Below are positions 58,899 through 64,000 of a stretch of DNA of 64,000 nucleotides, one piece after another. Position 1 is the stretch's first letter. Each line of letters begins with the position of its first letter. The notes under the pieces are model-generated. The model saw only the letters and a program-made list of their open reading frames with translations. It searched no databases and was not told the origin of the DNA. Where the stretch lies: NCBI GenBank assembly GCA_036376275.1, contig DASVAP010000258.1, positions 76,941 through 140,940 on the forward strand, written 5' to 3'. Origin of the DNA: JABFRZ01 sp036376275. Lineage in GTDB: Bacteria; Planctomycetota; UBA1135; GCA-002686595. Made by a program: the position numbers and the translations under genes.

Positions 58899-59594
58899 AT
58901 GCCGATCCAGAAAGACCTGAAGCGCCGGGTGCGGGAGCGCATGCGCAAGACCGGCGAGTCCTACACCGCGGCCCGTGCGCGCCTGCTGCAGAGGAAGCTC
59001 GAGAAGCAGCCCGTGCCCGGCCCGCGCCCGGCCCCTGCCGCGCCGAGGGCCGACCTGGCCCGGCTCGCCGGCATGAGCGACGCGGCCGTGCGCGCGAAGA
59101 CCGGCCGCGACTGGGCCGGGTGGGTGGCCGAGCTCGACCGCGCCGGCGCGGCCGCGCTGCCGCACCGCGAGATCGCGCAGCTCCTGCACGCGCAGCACGG
59201 CGTGCCGGGCTGGTGGTCGCAGACGGTGACGGTCGGCTACGAGCGCATCCGCGGCCTGCGCGAGAAGGGCCAGCGCCGCGGCGGCGGCTACGAGGTCAGC
59301 AAGAGCAAGACCTACCCGGTCGCGGTCGGAGAGGTGTGGCTCGCCTTCTGTCGCTGCAAGCCCTGGCTGGGCGACGCGGGCGTGCGCATGAGCAAGGCGA
59401 CCAGGCACAAGTCGATGCGCTGGAAGTGGCCCGACGGAACTCCCATCGAGGTCTACTTCTGGCCAAAGGGCCCGGCAAAGACCCAGGTCCAGCTCCAGCA
59501 CCGCCAGCTCCCCTCGCGCGCCGAGGCCGAGCGCCTGCGGACCTTCTGGGCGGAGCGGCTGGCGCGGGTCGGCGAGCTCCTGACCGGGCGCTGA
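58899..59594 (+). CDS. DUF4287/SRPBCC-domain protein
   Basis: A 231-residue cytosolic protein. A basic N-terminal segment (KDLKRRVRERMRKTGESYT) is followed by a DUF4287-like helical part (VRAKTGRDWAGWVAELDRAG, LLHAQHGVPGWWSQTVTVGYERIRG) and a C-terminal SRPBCC/AHSA1-like ligand-binding fold (VGEVWLAFCRCKPWLG to AERLRTFWAERL). It usually occurs as a stand-alone protein of unknown function. GAAGGAG 9 bases upstream supports this ATG over a longer frame. Confidence 0.85.
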   Translation: MPIQKDLKRRVRERMRKTGESYTAARARLLQRKLEKQPVPGPRPAPAAPRADLARLAGMSDAAVRAKTGRDWAGWVAELDRAGAAALPHREIAQLLHAQHGVPGWWSQTVTVGYERIRGLREKGQRRGGGYEVSKSKTYPVAVGEVWLAFCRCKPWLGDAGVRMSKATRHKSMRWKWPDGTPIEVYFWPKGPAKTQVQLQHRQLPSRAEAERLRTFWAERLARVGELLTGR

Positions 59595-59619
59595 GCTGAG
59601 CCGAGCGACCTGCGAGCGA

Positions 59620-59657
59620 CCCCCACGCCGCCTCCGCCTCCGGAGGAGCCGTGGGGG
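59620..59657. terminator. Bidirectional terminator hairpin
   Basis: Outer arms CCCCCACG (59620-59627) and CGTGGGGG (59650-59657) around an inner CCTCCGGAGG palindrome, between the convergent DUF4287 and kinase genes. Confidence 0.6.
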
Positions 59658-59671
59658 GCTTCCCTTCCCGC

Positions 59672-62353
59672 CTACTCCCCGTGCTCCGCGGGCTCGAGCT
59701 GCGCGCTCCAGCCCTGCACGACCTCGATGCGCGTCAGGGCGGCCTCGGGCTGGCCCTGCTGCACGCGCAGGAACCGCTTGCCGTCGGGGGCGATGTCGAA
59801 GGGCGTGTTGGCGTTGACGCTCGGGCGGTAGCGGCCTTCGTACAGCACGCGCGGGGATCCGGCGCTCGAGGCCGGCGTCGCGGAGAGCTCCACCACCATG
59901 AGCCTGGCGGAGCTCACGAAGAAGAGCTCGCGCCCGTCCGGCGACCACAGGGGCTCCTCGCCGCCGTCGAGGGACACCTGCAGGCTCGCGCCCGGGCCCG
60001 GGAAGGGCTGGACGTAGACCTCTTCCTGGCCCGACACGTCCGACACGTAGGCGAGCCAGCGGCCGTCCGGGGAGATGCGCCCGTTGCGCTCGCCCGCCGC
60101 CGTGCGCACCAGCGGGCGCGCCTTGCGCTCGCCCGCATCGGTGGTCAGGGGGATCAGGTAGATGTCGCCGCTGCCCAGCGTGGCCCCGCCGGCCTGGTTG
60201 AAGACGAGCCATCGACCGTCGGGCGAGACGCTCTGTGGCGTCTGCGTCACGCCGTCCTCGAGCGCCAGGCGCTCCTCGTCGCTTGCGCCGTCGACGGCCT
60301 TCCAGTGCAGGCTGCGCTGACCGTTGCGCGTGCCGCGATAGGCGATGTGCGTGCCGTCCGGGGTCCACACCGGAGCCTGGCTGCTGCCGCCGGTCGTGAC
60401 GAAGGGCGTCAGTGTGTTGCGCGCGAAGTCGTACAGCCAGAGGCCGACCGTGCCCTCGTCGATCTGCACCACGGCCCGCGTGCCGTCCGGGGAGAGCGTG
60501 ACGCTCTCGTAGTTGCGATCGGGCATGCGCGTGGTCTCGGTCCGTCCCTCGCGATCGACCCACACCACGCGCTGCCGGTAGCGTTCCGCGCCGCCCTGCA
60601 GGAAGATCATCGTCCCGCCGGGGGACACCGCGTAGGCCGCGGCACCCTCGCCCCCGTTGCGCGCATGCTCGACCAGCGCGGTGGGGGCCGTTCCGCCGAC
60701 GTCGGTCCGCTGCGGGTTCCAGGGCACCGCGAAGAGGTTGTCCTGGCGGGCGTACACGAGATGCCCGTGCACGAAGCGCGGCGAGCTCCCGCCCGACAGC
60801 AGCCTGTGCTGCGCGCCGCGCGCGAGGTCCAGCACGGTCACATGGCATTCGTCGAGGCCGGGCCCGGTCCAGACCAGGAACAGGAGCTGCTTCCCGCCCG
60901 GCAGGCACACCGGCCAGCGGTGGCTGATCTCGCCCCGGCTGCGATCCACCGCCGTCACCGGGGTCGCGGCGCCGCCCGCGGCCGGGACGGCGTGCAGCCC
61001 CGTGGCCCCCGAGGGGGCGAAGTAGATGCGCTCGTCCTCGCCCCACGCCCCGCCGCGCGGATCCGGCACCTCGCTGGACACGACCTGCAGGCCCGCGCCG
61101 CTGATCGCCACCTTCTTGAGCTTGCGCTGGGCGAAGAACGCGATCCACTGGCCGTCGGGCGAGAAGAACGGTCCCTCGGCGCCCTCCGTGCCGTCGAGGG
61201 CCCGCGCCTCGGGCTCGGCCAGGGCGCGCAGGAAGAGGCGTGCCTTCCCGTCTTGCCCGCCGACGTAGCAGACCAGCGTCCCGTCGGGCGAGAGCGCCAG
61301 GGGCTGCATGTCGGCGTTGGTGAGCTCGTCGCCCTCGGGGAGCACGAGGCTCGTGCGCGCGAGCGTCTGCCGCGCGGGCGCCGGAGCCCGCGGACCGAGG
61401 AACCGCATCGCGGCCGCCGCGACCAGCATGGCGCCGAGCACGAGGAGCGCCAGGCGCGCCCCCCCGAGCCCGCGCGCTGCGGGGGCCGCGGCGTGCGCCA
61501 CGCTGGACCCGGGCGCGCTCGCCTCCTCCAGCAGGAAGCGCACGACCGCGAAGTCTCCCAGGCGCTGGGCGCGCTCCTTCTCGAGGCAGCGCGCGACGAG
61601 CATGCGCAGTGCCGCAGGCGTGTCCGCGGGCAACCCGCCCAGGTCGGGCGTCGTGTGCAGCACCGCGCCGAGCACGTCGCCCAGCGACTCGCCCACGAAG
61701 GCGCGCTTCGCCGTCAGGCACTCGTAGAGCACGCAACCGAAGGCCCAGATGTCGACGCGCTTGTCGATCGCCTTCCCACGCGCCTGCTCGGGGGCCATGT
61801 AGGTGGGCGTTCCCAGGAGACGCCCGGCCGCCGTCGCGAAGACGCTGTCGGTCGACGATCCGGCGCCGCTCTCGCTGACCGATTTCGCCAGGCCGAAGTC
61901 GAGCACCTTGACGCGACCCTCCGGCGTGAGGCGCACGTTGGCCGGCTTCAGGTCGCGGTGGATCACGCCCGCCGCGTGGGCGGCCTCCAGGGCCTCGGCG
62001 ATCTGGCGCGCGACGTCGAGCGCCTCCGAGCGCGGCAGCGGACCCCGCGCCAGGCGCTCCTCCAGCGTCTCGCCCGGGACGAGCTCGAGCACCAGGAAGC
62101 ACGTGTCGCCGACCTGGTCGATGCCGTGGATCTGCGCCACGTTCGGATGGTTGAGGCTCGCCAGGGCCTTGGCCTCGCGCTCGAAGCGCTGCAGGCGCTC
62201 CTCGTCCTCGGCGAAGTGCTCCGGCAACACCTTGATGGCCACCTCGCGCCCCAGGCGCGAGTCGCGCGCGCGCCAGACCTCGCCCATCGCCCCGGCCCCG
62301 AGCGGGGCCAGCACGTCGTAGTGCATGAGCTTGCTTCCGGGGGCGAGGGACAT
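59672..62353 (-). CDS. Membrane-anchored Ser/Thr kinase with TolB-like propeller
   Basis: An 893-residue Hanks-type kinase. Glycine loop LGAGAMGEVWRAR (18-30), Lys41, HRDLKPAN (132-139), DFGLAK at 152-157, then an APEQ loop. A transmembrane segment (LALLVLGAMLVAAAAMRFL) lies at about 325-345. The C-terminal 540 residues are repeated TolB/PD40-type propeller blades (LSPDGTLVCYVGG, FFSPDGQWIAFFA, WTPDGTHIAYRG, ISPDGRWLAYVSD, WSPDGRELFFVS). The ATG at 62353 lies 7 bases after a TAGGAT box. It is divergent from the carboxypeptidase-regulatory-like gene. Confidence 0.93.
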   Translation of the reverse strand: MSLAPGSKLMHYDVLAPLGAGAMGEVWRARDSRLGREVAIKVLPEHFAEDEERLQRFEREAKALASLNHPNVAQIHGIDQVGDTCFLVLELVPGETLEERLARGPLPRSEALDVARQIAEALEAAHAAGVIHRDLKPANVRLTPEGRVKVLDFGLAKSVSESGAGSSTDSVFATAAGRLLGTPTYMAPEQARGKAIDKRVDIWAFGCVLYECLTAKRAFVGESLGDVLGAVLHTTPDLGGLPADTPAALRMLVARCLEKERAQRLGDFAVVRFLLEEASAPGSSVAHAAAPAARGLGGARLALLVLGAMLVAAAAMRFLGPRAPAPARQTLARTSLVLPEGDELTNADMQPLALSPDGTLVCYVGGQDGKARLFLRALAEPEARALDGTEGAEGPFFSPDGQWIAFFAQRKLKKVAISGAGLQVVSSEVPDPRGGAWGEDERIYFAPSGATGLHAVPAAGGAATPVTAVDRSRGEISHRWPVCLPGGKQLLFLVWTGPGLDECHVTVLDLARGAQHRLLSGGSSPRFVHGHLVYARQDNLFAVPWNPQRTDVGGTAPTALVEHARNGGEGAAAYAVSPGGTMIFLQGGAERYRQRVVWVDREGRTETTRMPDRNYESVTLSPDGTRAVVQIDEGTVGLWLYDFARNTLTPFVTTGGSSQAPVWTPDGTHIAYRGTRNGQRSLHWKAVDGASDEERLALEDGVTQTPQSVSPDGRWLVFNQAGGATLGSGDIYLIPLTTDAGERKARPLVRTAAGERNGRISPDGRWLAYVSDVSGQEEVYVQPFPGPGASLQVSLDGGEEPLWSPDGRELFFVSSARLMVVELSATPASSAGSPRVLYEGRYRPSVNANTPFDIAPDGKRFLRVQQGQPEAALTRIEVVQGWSAQLEPAEHGE

Positions 62354-62360
62354 CCCAGCG

Positions 62361-62366
62361 ATCCTA
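62361..62366 (-). promoter_or_regulatory. -10 box (TAGGAT) for the TolB-type kinase gene
   Basis: On the minus strand TAGGAT lies 7 bases before the ATG at 62353, giving a leaderless message. Confidence 0.45.
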
Positions 62367-62478
62367 TGCCGAAGGGAGCCTCGGCCGCTTCGACGAACTC
62401 GCCCGCGCCGGGGCGGGCCAGGCAGGTCTCGGAGGCTTGCCCGCGGAGCGGATGGCCGCCAGGTCACGCTCCCTGCGT

Positions 62479-62484
62479 TACCCT
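62479..62484 (+). promoter_or_regulatory. -10 box (TACCCT) for the carboxypeptidase-regulatory-like gene
   Basis: TACCCT lies 6 bases before the GTG at 62491, which argues against the longer in-frame starts at 62437 and 62452. Confidence 0.45.
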
Positions 62485-62490
62485 CGGCGC

Positions 62491-63996
62491 GTGCGACGGG
62501 TGCTGCGAGCGGGCGGGATCGGCCTGGCGCTCGTGCTGCTCGTGGTCGGGCTCCTGTACCTGTGGAGCTCGGGCGCGCGGTCGAACCCGACCCCGTCTTC
62601 CGTGGCGAGCGCTCCGGCCGCCGAGCCCGCGCCGGCCCGGCTGCGCGCGCCGGCCGCGGTCGAGCCGGAGCCCGTCGCGACGCGCCCGCGCGCGCGGGAG
62701 GCCGAGCCGGAGCGCACGGCGCGCCCCGCGTCCAGGGCTCCGCGCACGCGCGCGCTCGTGCACGGACGGCTCCTGATCGCGAGCAGCGGCGCGCCGCTGG
62801 ACGAGGTCCTGCGCCTGCGCCTGCGCACGGGCGACCTGAGCGTGATCGAGGAGCTGGTCTCCGCGCCCGACGGCAGCTTCGCGAGCACGGTCGAGTTCCC
62901 GCGCGGCCTCCTGCTGCTCAAGGTCTTCCGCCCCAACGGCGACGTGGCGGCGGACATCGAGGGCCCCTTCGACCCCGCCGCGCCCGAGGAGTGGCTCGTG
63001 CGCGTGCCGTGGTCGACCTTCGTGCACGCCACCGTGCTCGGGCGCGAGGGCCAGGAGCTGCCGCGCCTCGACGTGGCCCTGTTCGCGCGGCGCGCGGGCG
63101 GCGGCAGCCACGAGGGCCGCACGCGCAAGGGCGAGTTCACGCTCGATCGCCTCGAGCCGGGCCCCTACACGCTGCACCTCTCGCTCGGGCTCGAGGCCCA
63201 CGCGCTCGAGCTCGACGTGCGCCGCGGCCCGAACGAGCTCGGCGAGCTGCGCGTGCCGCTGGGCGAGGGCGGCGCGGTCAGCGGGCGGCTCCTTGCCCCC
63301 GGGCACGATCCGGTGGCGCGCCTGATGCTGCGTGCGGAAGGCGGCGGCCTGGTGGCGCTGAGCGAGACGAGCAGCGGGGTCGAGGGCGAGGCGCGCTTCC
63401 AGATCGAGGGCGTGCCGCCGGGGCGCTACCGGCTCGAGCTCCTCTCCGAGGACGGCCTGCGCTACGAGCCCGGCGGGCTAGAGCTCAAGCCGCCCGCGAG
63501 CGGGCTCGAGTTCCACGCCCGCGGATCGCAGGAGCCCTTCCGGCTCCAGGCCAGCGACGCCGACGGCCAGCCGCTCGACGTCGAGGTCCTCGTGCGCATC
63601 CGTGGCCAGTGGATCCTCGACACGGAGAGCTTCGCGCGCGCCGACGTCGAGCGCTGGATCGCGCTCGCGCCGGAGCACAGGCCTGCGCGCGGCGAGCGAC
63701 CCGCGGCGACCCCGCTCGAGGTGCGCCTCGAGCGCGGCCACGGCGAGGCCTTCCTGTTCCAGCCGCTCGGCTTCGACCTCTACTGGGCCAACGCGGGCGG
63801 CGTGCGTGGCGGCGTCCTGGCCGGCGTCGCGGTCGTGGCCGACGGGCGCACGGTGGCCGAGAGCGACGCCGACGGGCTGGCGCTGGTCAGCCTCGAGGCC
63901 GTGCCCGACCTGATCGAGCTCCAGCGCCCCGGCTGGCGCGTGATCGAGCGCATCGAGATGCAGCGGCTCACGCTGGTCGGGATGGGGCCCGAGTGA
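62491..63996 (+). CDS. Membrane-anchored carboxypeptidase-regulatory-like protein
   Basis: A protein of about 501 residues: an N-terminal anchor (AGGIGLALVLLVVGLLYLW), a Pro/Ala/Arg-rich linker to about residue 85, then several beta-sandwich modules. Module motifs are FVHATVLGREGQELPRLDVA, FTLDRLEPGPYTLHLS, VSGRLLAPGHDPVARLML, FQIEGVPPGRYRLELLS and GVAVVADGRTVAESDADG, of the carboxypeptidase-regulatory-like/MSCRAMM type. No enzyme domain is present. It resembles the smaller protein at 52841-53629. The gene ends four bases before the window edge. Confidence 0.78.
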   Translation: MRRVLRAGGIGLALVLLVVGLLYLWSSGARSNPTPSSVASAPAAEPAPARLRAPAAVEPEPVATRPRAREAEPERTARPASRAPRTRALVHGRLLIASSGAPLDEVLRLRLRTGDLSVIEELVSAPDGSFASTVEFPRGLLLLKVFRPNGDVAADIEGPFDPAAPEEWLVRVPWSTFVHATVLGREGQELPRLDVALFARRAGGGSHEGRTRKGEFTLDRLEPGPYTLHLSLGLEAHALELDVRRGPNELGELRVPLGEGGAVSGRLLAPGHDPVARLMLRAEGGGLVALSETSSGVEGEARFQIEGVPPGRYRLELLSEDGLRYEPGGLELKPPASGLEFHARGSQEPFRLQASDADGQPLDVEVLVRIRGQWILDTESFARADVERWIALAPEHRPARGERPAATPLEVRLERGHGEAFLFQPLGFDLYWANAGGVRGGVLAGVAVVADGRTVAESDADGLALVSLEAVPDLIELQRPGWRVIERIEMQRLTLVGMGPE

Positions 63997-64000
63997 GCGC

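Noticed and set aside
1..64000. tRNA, rRNA, CRISPR, transposase or prophage
   Set aside because: I found no tRNA T-loop/acceptor patterns in the gaps, no rRNA blocks, no repeat-spacer arrays, and no transposase or integrase motifs in any credible frame.

Overview
The window is very G+C rich (around 70% by eye) and densely coded, with codon use dominated by G/C third positions. A two-gene ECF sigma factor/Ser-Thr kinase unit, three membrane-anchored Ser/Thr kinases with TPR or beta-propeller C-termini, a DUF1570-type peptidase and a BlaI/BlaR pair together suggest a high-GC Planctomycetota lineage. Myxococcota or Acidobacteriota cannot be excluded from sequence alone. There is no rRNA, tRNA, CRISPR array, transposase or integrase that I can see.

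Layout. 0.2-4.2 kb: glycogen debranching enzyme (-), a double zinc-finger anti-sigma-like protein and an APH-fold kinase. 4.3-9.4 kb: two paralogous asparagine-synthase-like proteins (-) flanking a phosphonopyruvate-decarboxylase-like ThDP enzyme (+). 9.8-16 kb: pstSCAB-aroA-gpmI, tightly spaced and in places overlapping, then an ECF sigma factor (-). 16.8-22.4 kb: small exported redox or ring-cleavage-like proteins (cupin-ABM, DoxX, tandem DM13, HbpS-cupin) and two SMP-30 lactonases. 22.5-32.3 kb: kinase plus ECF sigma, an MddA/NnrU-like membrane protein, a second kinase, an acetolactate-decarboxylase-like lipoprotein and a DUF1570 protease. 32.4-42.1 kb: an ornithine-cyclodeaminase-family enzyme, an RND exporter/histidine kinase/NtrC-type regulator operon (-), a YceI protein and a mannose-1-phosphate guanylyltransferase. 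42.1-44.5 kb: an esterase, a probable selenoprotein (in-frame UGA in a UxxC motif) and archease. 44.6-47.3 kb: two paralogous small lipoproteins with a conserved leader, bracketing a large exported helical protein. 47.4-51.8 kb: a DmsB-DmsC-like fusion, a two-gene graspetide (microviridin-like) operon and a PQQ-type sugar dehydrogenase. 51.9-64 kb: an outer-membrane barrel, a vanadium haloperoxidase-like lipoprotein, hemerythrin, the BlaR/BlaI pair, a beta-propeller, a DUF4287 protein, a third kinase and a carboxypeptidase-regulatory-like protein.

The items most worth following are four. (1) A graspetide operon has a single ATP-grasp ligase and a 50-residue precursor whose C-terminus is a degenerate microviridin core. 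(2) A three-hairpin element is shared between the 3' end of that precursor gene and the 3' end of an asparagine-synthase-like gene 45 kb away; it begins exactly at the stop codon and shows a compensatory base change. (3) A membrane redoxin carries an in-frame UGA where the first Cys of CxxC should be. (4) At least nine genes carry a TANNNT box only 3-9 bases before the start codon, suggesting frequent leaderless transcription. Small palindromic repeat families sit in the short gaps between convergent genes.
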